NCBI RefSeq assembly: GCF_900102225.1
Contig: NZ_FNBF01000005.1
Location: forward strand, 1-64,000
Length of the DNA: 64,000 nucleotides
Direction of reading: 5' to 3'
Origin: Eubacterium pyruvativorans
GTDB lineage: Bacteria > Bacillota > Clostridia > Peptostreptococcales > Anaerovoracaceae
Shown: one piece after another, positions 25,401 through 33,517 of the stretch
Layout of the letters: every line of letters starts with the position of its first letter
Numbering within the stretch: the stretch's first letter is position 1
Translations under genes and position numbers: made by a program
Notes under the pieces: model-generated
Told to the model about the DNA's origin: nothing
The model's database searches: none
Seen by the model: the letters and a program-made list of their open reading frames with translations, nothing else

Positions 25401-26290
25401 CATTAGATGTTTTTCTGGATTATCTGAAGAATACGAGGAATATGTCCGAAAATACCATCGAGGCGTATAAGCGGGACATCATGGCATTTCGGGATTTTGC
25501 AGCCCGCAGCGGGGTGAAGGACCTGCAGGACGTGACAAATACGAATATCGTGGCCTATCTGCTGGAATTGAAGAACAGTGGAAAATCTAAGTCTACGGTG
25601 AGCCGGAAACTGGCTTCCCTTCGGGCATTTTACCGCTACCTGCAGAGCCGGGGGATCATTGAGGAAAACCCGACGGATGACATCCGGTCCCCGAAGATCG
25701 GACGGAAGAAAATCTCGTATCTCAGTGTGGAATCGGTGGAGAAACTGCTTTCTCTTCCGGATGATTCGATCAAGGGTAAGCGGGACCGGGCGATCCTGGA
25801 GCTCATGTACGCCACGGGCATCCGGGTCAGTGAGATCATCGAAATGCGGCTGTCGGACCTGAATCTGAAGGTGGGTTTCGTGGCGCTGAACGGGAAGCAC
25901 GGCGGCGCCCGGATTGTGCCTATGGGACGGCCGGCCCGCCGGGCGGTGACGGAATATATTGAAACCAGCCGGCGGGCGCTGATGAAGGACGGGGATCCGG
26001 AGGATCCCGCCGGAATTCTGTTCGTGAATTATCTGGGGCAGCCTTTCACCCGGCAGGGGTTCTGGAAAATCCTGAAGAAATACGGGGAAGAGGCGCATCT
26101 GGAAGAGAAACTGACCCCTCAGACACTCCGGAACTCCTTCGCCATGCACATGGTGCAGAACGGGATCGACATCAAGTCCCTGCAGGAACTGATGGGTCAC
26201 GAGGATATCGCCGCCACCCAGATGTATTTCGGGGACGTGCGGAACCGGATCAAGGACATTTACGACCGCTGTCATCCCCGGGCGAAGTAA
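25397..26290 (+). CDS. xerD: Tyrosine recombinase XerD (variant active site)
   Basis: This 297-residue site-specific recombinase of the XerC/XerD type is expected to resolve chromosome dimers at dif with a partner recombinase. The N-terminal SAM-like domain (FLDYLKNTRNMSENTIEAYKRD) is present. In the catalytic domain the Arg (GIRVSE), Lys (NGKHGGARIVPMG), second Arg (TLRNSF), late His (MGHEDIAATQ) and Tyr (QMYF) are kept. The box-II histidine usually found as HTLRHSF is glutamine here (QTLRNSF), and the following His is Asn. It overlaps nudF by ATGA. The C-terminal DRCHPRA matches XerD proteins. Activity may be altered. Confidence 0.88.
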   Translation: MTLDVFLDYLKNTRNMSENTIEAYKRDIMAFRDFAARSGVKDLQDVTNTNIVAYLLELKNSGKSKSTVSRKLASLRAFYRYLQSRGIIEENPTDDIRSPKIGRKKISYLSVESVEKLLSLPDDSIKGKRDRAILELMYATGIRVSEIIEMRLSDLNLKVGFVALNGKHGGARIVPMGRPARRAVTEYIETSRRALMKDGDPEDPAGILFVNYLGQPFTRQGFWKILKKYGEEAHLEEKLTPQTLRNSFAMHMVQNGIDIKSLQELMGHEDIAATQMYFGDVRNRIKDIYDRCHPRAK

Positions 26291-26313
26291 TGGGGGAAAC
26301 CATGAATTTTCCC

Positions 26314-26342
26314 TTGCGGAGAAGGAGCGGATATGGTATACT
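26314..26342 (+). promoter_or_regulatory. Promoter of the rplS transcript
   Basis: TTGCGG (26314-26319), 17 bp, TATACT (26337-26342). The following roughly 85-nt leader contains a GC-rich hairpin (GGCGCCGGGGCGCTGG region) and might be an L19 autoregulatory leader, as is known for Firmicutes, though I cannot match the consensus by eye. Confidence 0.6.
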
Positions 26343-26433
26343 CTTCAAGTATTTTACGGACGGTCCTCTGGATGGGCGCCGGGGCGCTGGATTCATCGCA
26401 TGAACGTCTATGGAGAAAGGGAGGAAATATCCA

Positions 26434-26790
26434 ATGAACGTAATTGATCAGATCACGAAAGACTACATGAAGAGTGACATTCCTGAATTTGGTGTCGGCG
26501 ACACACTGAGAGTCCACATCAAGATCAAGGAAGGAAACCGCGAAAGAATCCAGGTCTTCGAAGGCTATGTTATGAAGATCCAGAACGGCGGCATTGCGAA
26601 GACATTCACCGTTCGCAGAATCGCTTCCGGTGTCGGCGTCGAGAAGACATTCCCGATTCATTCCCCATGGATCGATCACATCGATGTAGTGCGTAAGGGT
26701 GACGTCAGAAGAGCGAGACTGCACTACATGCGTGAGAGAACTGGTAAGGCTGCCAGAATTAAGTCCAAGGAAATCAGAAAACAGAAGTAA
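26434..26790 (+). CDS. rplS: 50S ribosomal protein L19
   Basis: This 118-residue ribosomal protein lies at the 30S-50S interface. It has the family's usual length and sequence: the [31 protein letters not shown] core, [26 protein letters not shown], and a basic tail [20 protein letters not shown] 26434 follows GGGAGG. Codon choice differs from neighbours (more AGA, GTT and CGC), as expected for a highly expressed gene. A terminator follows. Confidence 0.98.
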   Translation: MNVIDQITKDYMKSDIPEFGVGDTLRVHIKIKEGNRERIQVFEGYVMKIQNGGIAKTFTVRRIASGVGVEKTFPIHSPWIDHIDVVRKGDVRRARLHYMRERTGKAARIKSKEIRKQK

Positions 26791-26811
26791 TCGGACGAAC
26801 ACAGAGATTGA

Positions 26812-26838
26812 AACGGAGGCGGCTGTCTCCGTTTTTTT
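26812..26838 (+). terminator. Terminator after rplS
   Basis: The stem AACGGAG/CTCCGTT is followed by a run of T residues. Confidence 0.85.
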
Positions 26839-26906
26839 CATATTTCCGGACGTTTCCTGCGCTCCGGAAACAGATGAGTGGAAACAAGTGAACAGAAAGG
26901 ATAGAG

Positions 26907-27812
26907 ATGGATCATATCAACTGGTACCCGGGACACATGAAGAAAACCCGGGAGCTGATCAGAGATAATCTGAAACTGGTGGATCTGGTGGTGGAAGTGA
27001 TCGACGCCCGGATCCCGGTGTCCAGCCGCAATCCCATCATCGATGAGCTGGTGGGCGGAAAACCGCGGCTGATTGTTTTGAACAAGAGCGACCTCTCCGA
27101 TGAGGATGCCAACCGTGCCTGGACGGCGTATCTGAAGGAGGACGGTGTGGATGTTCTGTCCATGAACTGTATGACCGGTGCCGGCGTGAAAACGCTTCTC
27201 CGGGAGCTGGACCGCATCGAGAAGCAGATCCTCCGCAAGAAAGAAGAGGTACGGCAGGCATCCGGTCAGGACGTCCGCAGAGAAGATAATGCGGCTGTGC
27301 GGAAGCGGAAGCCCCTCCGCATGATGATCGTGGGTGTGCCGAATGTGGGCAAGTCCTCCCTGATCAACCGGCTCACGGGAAAGAAAAGCGCCAGAACCGG
27401 AGACCGGCCGGGGGTGACCAAAGGAAAGCAGTGGCTGACCCTTTCCAACGGCATGCAGCTTCTGGATACGCCGGGCATCCTGTGGCCGAAACTGGAAGAC
27501 CCGATGACCGGGCTGGACCTGGCCTTCTGCGGTTCCATCCGGGATGAAATTCTGAATATCGCCGACCTGGGGCTGGAACTGATCCGGCGTCTGATGCAGG
27601 ACTACCCGGATCTGCTGGCGGCGCGCTACGGACTGGAAGAAATTCCGGAGGATCCGCTGGCCTGCATGGAGGAGATCGCCCGAAAGCGGGGAGCGATTCT
27701 GCCGGGGAAACGCATCGACTACGACCGGGTGGCCAAGATTGTCACCGATGAATTCCGGGCCGGAAAGATCGGCCGGATCACCCTGGAACGGCCGCCGGAG
27801 GTGCAGGCATGA
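26907..27812 (+). CDS. rbgA: Ribosome biogenesis GTPase RbgA (YlqF)
   Basis: This 301-residue circularly permuted GTPase is needed for late assembly of the 50S subunit. The permuted motif order is visible: G4 NKSDL near residue 59, then G1 GVPNVGKSS near 140, G2 TRPGVT-like (DRPGVTKG) and G3 DTPG (LLDTPGILWP). The N-terminal WYPGHMKKT signature is typical of RbgA. It sits between rplS and rnhB, the classic Bacillus order. The stop overlaps the rnhB start. Confidence 0.96.
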   Translation: MDHINWYPGHMKKTRELIRDNLKLVDLVVEVIDARIPVSSRNPIIDELVGGKPRLIVLNKSDLSDEDANRAWTAYLKEDGVDVLSMNCMTGAGVKTLLRELDRIEKQILRKKEEVRQASGQDVRREDNAAVRKRKPLRMMIVGVPNVGKSSLINRLTGKKSARTGDRPGVTKGKQWLTLSNGMQLLDTPGILWPKLEDPMTGLDLAFCGSIRDEILNIADLGLELIRRLMQDYPDLLAARYGLEEIPEDPLACMEEIARKRGAILPGKRIDYDRVAKIVTDEFRAGKIGRITLERPPEVQA

Positions 27813-28480
27813 CGAAGGCGGAGCGGGAAAAGAAAATGATGGAGCGTCTTCTGGCGCTCCGGGGCTTCGACGACCGGTTCCGGAAGTCGGGGGAACTCTA
27901 CCTCGCCGGTGTGGACGAGGTGGGAAGAGGTCCTCTGGCCGGACCGGTGGTCACGGCGGCTTGTGTGCTGCCGGCAGATTTCGACGTGCCGGGCATCGAT
28001 GATTCCAAGAAGCTGACCGACCGCCGCCGCCGGGAAATGAGCCGGATCATTCTGGACCGGGCACTGGCCTTCGGCTTCGGCATCAGCACCAATGAACGCA
28101 TCGACCGGATCAATATTCTGGAGGCGACGAAGGAAGCGATGTACCAGGCTGTGCAGGAGGCGGAGAAGATGCTCCGGGAACGGACCGGCTGCGGGCTGGA
28201 CCGGGTTCTGGTGGATGCGGTGAATCTGGACATGCTGCCGGTGCCGGTGACTTCTATGACAAAGGGTGACGCCACGAGCCTGTCGATTGCCGCAGCATCC
28301 ATTATCGCGAAAGTCCGCCGGGACGATATGATGATCGCTTACGAAGCAACCTATCCCGGCTATGATTTCGCCAGCAACAAAGGTTACGGGACAAAATCCC
28401 ACTATGTCGGCCTGAAGAAACAGGGTATTTCCCCGATTCACAGGCGGACCTTCCTGCGGAACTTGGAGGATCATTTTTAA
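27809..28480 (+). CDS. rnhB: Ribonuclease HII
   Basis: RNase HII removes ribonucleotides from DNA and RNA from RNA-DNA hybrids. It has 223 residues. LAGVDEVGRGPLAGPVVTAACVL holds the catalytic DEVGRG motif, DDSKKLTDRRR follows, and VDAVNLDML plus KVRRDDMM supply the remaining acidic residues. The C-terminal GYGTKSHYVGLKKQGISPIHRRTF is typical. The start overlaps rbgA by ATGA. Confidence 0.96.
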   Translation: MTKAEREKKMMERLLALRGFDDRFRKSGELYLAGVDEVGRGPLAGPVVTAACVLPADFDVPGIDDSKKLTDRRRREMSRIILDRALAFGFGISTNERIDRINILEATKEAMYQAVQEAEKMLRERTGCGLDRVLVDAVNLDMLPVPVTSMTKGDATSLSIAAASIIAKVRRDDMMIAYEATYPGYDFASNKGYGTKSHYVGLKKQGISPIHRRTFLRNLEDHF

Positions 28481-28506
28481 TTTCGCATATTTTTTCAAAA
28501 AACGGT

Positions 28507-28535
28507 TTGCATATTCACTCTGAACGGTATATTAT
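28507..28535 (+). promoter_or_regulatory. Promoter of the NhaC-family gene
   Basis: TTGCAT (28507-28512), 17 bp, TATTAT (28530-28535), in an AT-rich stretch about 70 bp upstream of the start codon. Confidence 0.55.
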
Positions 28536-28606
28536 AAATTATATTGAATAATTATTAATATTGCTGGTTGCCGGCACCCTGGGTCCGGCGGAATCGGAGT
28601 GGAAAC

Positions 28607-30124
28607 ATGGAGAAGAAAAACAATAACGACGGCGGGACCGTTCAGAAAAAGGTCCGGAATCCCCGGGTACCGAAATTGTGGGAGGCGTGCATCTCATTTC
28701 TGGGTCTGATCCTCGTCATGTCCCTGGGCATTGCCGTGTTCCATGCGGCACCGCACATCCCGATGTTCATCGGAGTCATCATCGCTGCAGTCATGGCGCT
28801 GCATCTGGGATACCGCTGGGAAACCGTCGAAAAAATGATGGTGAACGGCATCACGAAAGCGATGCAGTCCATTCTGATTCTGGCCATTGTCGGCATGATG
28901 GTGGGGGTGTGGCTGCTCTGCGGTACCATCCCGACGATGATCTATTACGGTCTGAAGATCCTCTCACCGAAGATCTTCCTGCTGGCCTCCGTCCTGATCT
29001 GCTCCATCACTTCCCTGGCAACGGGTACCTCCTGGGGCACCATGGGAACCATGGGTCTGGCTCTCATGGGCATCGGCCACGGTCTGGGCATGCCGGTGGG
29101 TCCCACGGCGGGGGCCATCATCTCCGGGGCCTATTTCGGGGACAAAATGTCACCGCTCAGTGATACGACAAATCTGGCGCCGGCAATGGCGGGCACCGAT
29201 GTATTCACACATGTGAAGTACATGATGAAATCCACCATTGTTGCTTACGGAATCACCATCATCTTCTTCACCGCCTACGGATTCATGACAGCATCCGGAA
29301 ACGGAGCCGATACTTCCCAGGTAACTGCACTGACGGAAGGAATTGCAAATACCTTCCATGTAAATCCGCTGCTTTTCCTGCCGCCGCTGGTGGTTATTCT
29401 GGCCATCGCATTCCATGTGCCGGCGATTCCGGGCATCACCCTGGGTCTGCTGGTGGGAGCGGTGATGGCACCGATTTTCCAGGGCAATCTGCCGATCTTC
29501 ATCCAGGGGGACAGCGGCCTGGCCCTTTCCCATACCGGGGTCACCTTCGGTGACATTCTGACCTGCGCCAAGGACGGGTTCCTGTGCAACACGAAGATCG
29601 ATGCACTGAATGATCTTTTGTCCACCGGCGGACTCATGAACATGTCAGAGTCCATTCTGATGACCATCATCGCCATGATGTTCGGAGGAATCATGGAAGA
29701 GTCCCGGCAGTTGGAAGTCATTATCAATGCGCTGACCCGGGTCGTAAAGGGGGATGCGGCTCTGGTGGGCGCCACAGAGCTGACCTGTATCATGTCGAAT
29801 ATCGTCATGCCGGAACAGTATATTTCCATCCTGATTCCGGGCAGAATGTATGCACCGGCTTATCGGAAAAAAGGTCTTCACCCGAAGTGTCTGTCCAATG
29901 CGCTGGAGAGCGCCGGTACAGTCACATCCCCGCTGGTTCCGTGGAACACATGCGGTATGTACATTTCCGCCAACCTGGGCGTGACGCCGTTCGTCTATGG
30001 CCCGTGGGCGGTCTTCAACCTGGCGATGCCTGTGGTCACACTGGTCATGGCGGTGCTGGGCATCACCGTCACTAAGATGACAGCGGAGGAGCAGCAGCGT
30101 GCCGATGCCGGAGAGCTGGTGTAA
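28607..30124 (+). CDS. NhaC-family Na+/H+ antiporter
   Basis: This 505-residue membrane transporter has about 11-12 hydrophobic segments. The conserved run GTSWGTMGTMGLALMGIGHGLGMPVG, then GAIISGAYFGDKMSPLSDTTNLAPAMAGTDVFTHVKYM, is diagnostic of NhaC antiporters (the GDKMSPLSDTT motif). It probably exchanges cytoplasmic Na+ or organic acids for protons; family members include malate/lactate antiporters, so substrate is uncertain. ATG 28607 follows GGAGTGG. It is monocistronic and converges with the O-acylation cluster. Confidence 0.9.
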   Translation: MEKKNNNDGGTVQKKVRNPRVPKLWEACISFLGLILVMSLGIAVFHAAPHIPMFIGVIIAAVMALHLGYRWETVEKMMVNGITKAMQSILILAIVGMMVGVWLLCGTIPTMIYYGLKILSPKIFLLASVLICSITSLATGTSWGTMGTMGLALMGIGHGLGMPVGPTAGAIISGAYFGDKMSPLSDTTNLAPAMAGTDVFTHVKYMMKSTIVAYGITIIFFTAYGFMTASGNGADTSQVTALTEGIANTFHVNPLLFLPPLVVILAIAFHVPAIPGITLGLLVGAVMAPIFQGNLPIFIQGDSGLALSHTGVTFGDILTCAKDGFLCNTKIDALNDLLSTGGLMNMSESILMTIIAMMFGGIMEESRQLEVIINALTRVVKGDAALVGATELTCIMSNIVMPEQYISILIPGRMYAPAYRKKGLHPKCLSNALESAGTVTSPLVPWNTCGMYISANLGVTPFVYGPWAVFNLAMPVVTLVMAVLGITVTKMTAEEQQRADAGELV

Positions 30125-30144
30125 GGGTCGGCCAAGGCACAGGC

Positions 30145-30216
30145 GGTCGGCCGGGAGAGTGCGGTCGGCCGGGAGGGTGCGGTCGGTCGGGAGAGTGCGG
30201 TCGGCCGGGAGGGTGC
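30145..30216. repeat. 18-bp tandem repeat, four copies
   Basis: Four head-to-tail copies of GGTCGGCCGGGAGAGTGC alternate A/G at one position and have a single C/T change in copy 3. The last copy runs directly into palindrome copy 5, so its GGGTGC end is shared. Confidence 0.92.
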
Positions 30217-30246
30217 GAAATTACGAATATTGCGGATTTCGCACCC
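30211..30246. repeat. GGTGCG palindrome, copy 5
   Basis: GGGTGCGAAAT (30211-30221) pairs perfectly with ATTTCGCACCC (30236-30246) across a 14-nt loop. Confidence 0.85.
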
Positions 30247-30293
30247 GGAACACCTGTCGTTTGCCTCAGAAGCAGACGAACAAGAAGAACGAG

Positions 30294-30328
30294 GGTGCGG
30301 AAATTGCCGAAAAGGCCTTTTCCGCACC
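30294..30328. repeat. GGTGCG palindrome, copy 6
   Basis: GGTGCGGAAA pairs perfectly with TTTCCGCACC, and an inner GCC-GAAA-AGGC hairpin continues the stem. It could act as a bidirectional terminator, particularly for the upstream antiporter gene. Confidence 0.85.
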
Positions 30329-30492
30329 TTCTTCCTTTCAGAACAGAATCTGTAATCGCTGGTTATCTATTCAGGATTGCATATTCATTCATTTCTTCTT
30401 GTAATATTGTTGAATTATGCGAAGGCACTTTTCTTGAGAAGAGTAGTTTAATAGTAAAAAAATGGTAATCGACAAATTAACCTTCCTTTTCC

Positions 30493-30579
30493 GGGTGCGA
30501 AAATGAGGAATTTGTCTAATCCGCACTTCGTGGAAGCGGTCTAATAGATTAATCAAGAAAAAGTTTGATTTTCGCACCC
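30493..30579. repeat. GGTGCG palindrome, copy 7 (nested arms)
   Basis: GGGTGCGAAAAT (30493-30504) is perfectly complementary to ATTTTCGCACCC (30568-30579). A closer right arm, ATCCGCAC, ends at 30526. Confidence 0.8.
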
Positions 30580-30596
30580 TTTGGATGCTGTTTTTG

Positions 30597-30629
30597 GTGC
30601 GGAAACGGCCAATTTGCCTGATTCCGCAC
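30597..30629. repeat. GGTGCG palindrome, copy 8
   Basis: GTGCGGAA (30597-30604) pairs with TTCCGCAC (30622-30629). The loop contains AATTTG, as in copy 7. Confidence 0.75.
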
Positions 30630-30751
30630 TTTGCAAGCGTATGCATGACTTTAATCATGTACAATCATCAAGATGATCATTTCGCTGTGACTTATCTGGG
30701 CGAAAATTCGGGCAGTCCGTGTTATCGGTTTAAATTGATAACACGTAAACC

Positions 30752-30798
30752 GCAAAAAAACCGCCGGCATCATGATGCTTACATCAAAGCCGGCGGTT
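30752..30798 (-). terminator. Terminator of the O-acylation cluster
   Basis: On the minus strand AACCGCCGGC (30798-30789) pairs with GCCGGCGGTT (30768-30759) and is followed by seven T residues. It ends the transcript coming from 34936. Its promoter-proximal arm is the same sequence that begins each 35-bp repeat unit. Confidence 0.85.
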
Positions 30799-30893
30799 CA
30801 TCCGATCGAGTGTGCGTTGCCCGGCCGGCGGTTCATCCGATCGAGTGTGCGTTGCCCGGCCGGCGGTTCATCCGATCGAGTGTGCATTGCCCG
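30789..30893. repeat. 35-bp tandem repeat, three copies
   Basis: Three direct copies start at 30789, 30824 and 30859, with a partial fourth from 30894. Each begins GCCGGCGGTTCATCCGATCG and ends GCCCG; the third has one A for G. The array lies between the stop codon of the DHHW gene and its terminator, and each copy duplicates one terminator arm. Confidence 0.93.
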
Positions 30894-30905
30894 GCCGGCG
30901 GCGGT

Positions 30906-32042
30906 CTAAAGCATGAGAGAGAGTGACTCGTCGGTCATGAAGGTGTTGTCGTTGTATAGGAACAATACATCTGTGACACCCTCGTTTCGGATCAGGTCCT
31001 TCACGTTGCCGAAGTAATAACGGGGATCCACCACCACGATTTCCCGGAAGTCCTGGGTCAGGAAGGGGAGGAAACTGTTGGCGTAGGAATCCTTGATCAG
31101 CAGCAGACGGCGGCGGGAACGGACCGGCGTCTTGACGGTGTAGAGCGGGTGGTTGCTGCCGCCGAACACGGTGTAGGCATCTTTTTTCTTCAGATTGTTC
31201 AGCTGGTAGAATTCCGTAGTTTTCTGTTTCGTGTCGGCGTAGCTGATCACGGATGGTTTTGTTTTTGAGGACGGCAGGTACAATGTGATGTTGTCATAGC
31301 GGCCGCCGGTGAAGCCGCTTTTTGAATAAAGGGTGCCGGTGAAGTCGTTTTTGACGATGTACGGCTTGTATTTCACTTCTGAACGAAGCTTCAGAGGTTT
31401 TCTGGCATAGCGGTAAGCTGCGTAAGCGCCCTGGGTGGTCCAGTGGTGGTCGGTGCGGTAGTACACCTGCTGTTTCCGGGATGCCTGGCGCAGGGTCTGG
31501 CGGGTGTCTACCGGTGTGACGCCGATTTTCTTCATTTCCCGGAAGAAGCGGTCCATGTCCCGGTTCTGGTCATGGACCCGGACTGTCATGGGCAGTTTGT
31601 CCTGCAGGATGTTGGCGGCATTAGGGGCCAGCAGGAAATACATATGGAGGCGGGGATACTGTTTCCGGAAGCGGGCGATGCTGCTCTCAGTCTTACGGAG
31701 AACAGTATTCTTCGGGGCACTGACGGTTTCCATCAGGTAGTGATCCCGGCAGCGGATGACGCCGTTGGAGATACATTTCCCCAGGGTCACATCCGCTGCG
31801 GTATTCAGACGAATGAACTGATCCCGGAGCGGGAACTGGTCGTTCGCATATTTGTCCAGTTTCGTCTCCATCCGTCCCTCCATGTACTGCAGGAGGCTGA
31901 CGGGCGGCAGCTGCTGGAGAATCCGGTTCTCCTGAGGGGAGAATGTCCGGTCCGGCAGCAGGATGTTCAGCACCAGGACGGCCATCAGCAGGGCGGTGAA
32001 GCCCACCGAGGCGATTTTCATGATTTTTGGATCGTGTTTCAT
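30906..32042 (-). CDS. DHHW-family protein (AlgJ/AlgX-like)
   Basis: This 378-residue protein has one N-terminal membrane helix (IASVGFTALLMAVLVLNILL) and an extracytoplasmic SGNH-like domain. The signature YYRTDHHWTTQGAYAAY (DHHW) is present near residue 200, and a late LLLIKDSYANSFLPFL corresponds to the GDS-like nucleophile block of AlgJ/AlgX proteins (serine in KDSYA). Such proteins act with MBOAT acyltransferases in O-acetylating surface polysaccharides. It is the last gene of the minus-strand cluster, 71 bases after the MBOAT gene. Confidence 0.85.
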   Translation of the reverse strand: MKHDPKIMKIASVGFTALLMAVLVLNILLPDRTFSPQENRILQQLPPVSLLQYMEGRMETKLDKYANDQFPLRDQFIRLNTAADVTLGKCISNGVIRCRDHYLMETVSAPKNTVLRKTESSIARFRKQYPRLHMYFLLAPNAANILQDKLPMTVRVHDQNRDMDRFFREMKKIGVTPVDTRQTLRQASRKQQVYYRTDHHWTTQGAYAAYRYARKPLKLRSEVKYKPYIVKNDFTGTLYSKSGFTGGRYDNITLYLPSSKTKPSVISYADTKQKTTEFYQLNNLKKKDAYTVFGGSNHPLYTVKTPVRSRRRLLLIKDSYANSFLPFLTQDFREIVVVDPRYYFGNVKDLIRNEGVTDVLFLYNDNTFMTDESLSLML

Positions 32043-32113
32043 GCGTTATCTCATCTCTTTCAACAGGCAGGTATTAGAACCGGTGCCATAGCCGGCTGTT
32101 TGGTATACCGGTA

Positions 32114-33517
32114 TCAGAACCGGAAATACAGGAACGGGTTGTAGGAACTGTAAACCAGGCTCGCTACCGAAAGCAGGAACAGGGCCAGCAGGATGAGCAG
32201 TCCGGCCGCCGGCACCACTTTCAGGATCCGCTTCCAGAAGCGGATGGGTTTCTCGGTGGAGCAGACTGCGGCGATGATCAGCAGGATCAGGTTCGTCCGG
32301 AGCAGATACAGTGTGGTCATATTCGCCAGAGCGTATTTTCCCGGCAGGAACATGGCAGCAAGCATCCGGCCTGCCGCCGTCATATCGGATGCGCTGAAGA
32401 AGGTCCATCCGACCATGACAATCAGCATGGTATAGACATGCTTCAGCCACTTTGGCGCCTTTTCCAGATACGGTCCGTAAACGTATTTCTCCAGGATCAG
32501 GATCACGCCGTACCAGGCGCCCCAGAGGATGAAGTTCCAGTCCGCTCCGTGCCAGAGGCCGGTGAGGGACCAGACGATCATCAGATTCAGCATGTGCCGG
32601 GGCACCGGCACCCGGTTTCCGCCCAGGGGAATGTACAAGTATTCCCGGAACCAGGAGGACAGGGAAATATGCCATCTTCTCCAGAATTCAGTGACGCTCT
32701 TCGAGATGTACGGATAATTGAAGTTCTCGGAGAATTCGAACCCGAACATTTTCCCCAGGCCGATGGCCATATCGGAATATCCGCTGAAGTCGAAGTAAAT
32801 CTGCAGGGTGTAAGCTGCGATGCCGATCCAGGCGCTGACCAGGGAAAGCTGATTGTCACTGTATCCCGAAATGTCGGTGAAAACCGCACCGCAGGCATTG
32901 GCCACCAGAACCTTCTTCGCCAGTCCGAAGGAGAAACGGATCACACCTTCTCCGAACTGCTGGAAGGAGAAAGTCCGGTTTTCCAGCTGCAGTGCGATGT
33001 CCCGGTATTTCACAATCGGCCCGGCGATCAGCTGCGGGAACATGGAAAGATAGAGCATGAACCGGAGCAGCTTTCGCTGGGGCGGGACCTCTCCCCGATA
33101 GACATCGAAGATATAGGACAGTCCCTGGAATGTGTAGAATGAGATGCCGATCGGAAGTGCCAGTGCGGTGTAATGAATGTGCGCTCCGGTGAGGGCATTG
33201 ATCTGATCCATCACGAATCCGAAGTATTTGAAGAAACCGAGGATGAACAGGTTCACGATCACCGTGAAAACCAGATCCTTCTTTCCGGTACCGCCCTTCT
33301 TCCGGGCCGCATCGATTTCCAGCGCCATGAAATAGTTGAAGAAGCCGCTGTAGATCATCAGGAATACGTAGACCGGCTCCCCCCAGCTGTAGAATATCAG
33401 GCTGGCGATGAGCAGTACGATGTTCCGTCCGTTCAGGAAACGGTTCGGAATGATGTAGTAGGCCAGCAGCACAAGGGGCAGAAACCAGAACAGAAACAGG
33501 ATACTGCTAAATAACAT
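32114..33517 (-). CDS. MBOAT-family O-acyltransferase (AlgI/DltB-like)
   Basis: This 467-residue membrane-bound O-acyltransferase has about ten hydrophobic segments. YYIIPNRFLNGRNIVLLIASLIFYSWGEP at the N-terminus and FWRRWHISLSSWFREYLYIPLGGNR are AlgI-type signatures. The catalytic histidine lies in SLTGLWHGADWNFILWG. It should move acyl groups across the membrane onto a cell-envelope glycan, handing over to the DHHW protein. It overlaps the DUF4358 gene by 11 bases. Confidence 0.92.
   Translation of the reverse strand: MLFSSILFLFWFLPLVLLAYYIIPNRFLNGRNIVLLIASLIFYSWGEPVYVFLMIYSGFFNYFMALEIDAARKKGGTGKKDLVFTVIVNLFILGFFKYFGFVMDQINALTGAHIHYTALALPIGISFYTFQGLSYIFDVYRGEVPPQRKLLRFMLYLSMFPQLIAGPIVKYRDIALQLENRTFSFQQFGEGVIRFSFGLAKKVLVANACGAVFTDISGYSDNQLSLVSAWIGIAAYTLQIYFDFSGYSDMAIGLGKMFGFEFSENFNYPYISKSVTEFWRRWHISLSSWFREYLYIPLGGNRVPVPRHMLNLMIVWSLTGLWHGADWNFILWGAWYGVILILEKYVYGPYLEKAPKWLKHVYTMLIVMVGWTFFSASDMTAAGRMLAAMFLPGKYALANMTTLYLLRTNLILLIIAAVCSTEKPIRFWKRILKVVPAAGLLILLALFLLSVASLVYSSYNPFLYFRF

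Larger units (their letters stand above)
30125..30905. other. Convergent intergenic region rich in repeats
   Basis: This 781-bp gap contains no gene I can support. It holds an 18-bp tandem repeat (30145-30216), four GGTGCG palindromes (30211-30629), an AT-rich core (about 30360-30480), a minus-strand terminator and a 35-bp tandem repeat (30789-30893). Confidence 0.8.

Noticed and set aside
30789-30900. Possible CRISPR array
   Set aside because: The 35-bp units are directly adjacent, with no spacers between them, and no cas genes are present. It is a plain tandem repeat.
30585-30926. Small plus-strand frame in the repeat region
   Set aside because: Its C-terminal part is only a translation of the 35-bp repeat, and there is no Shine-Dalgarno sequence.
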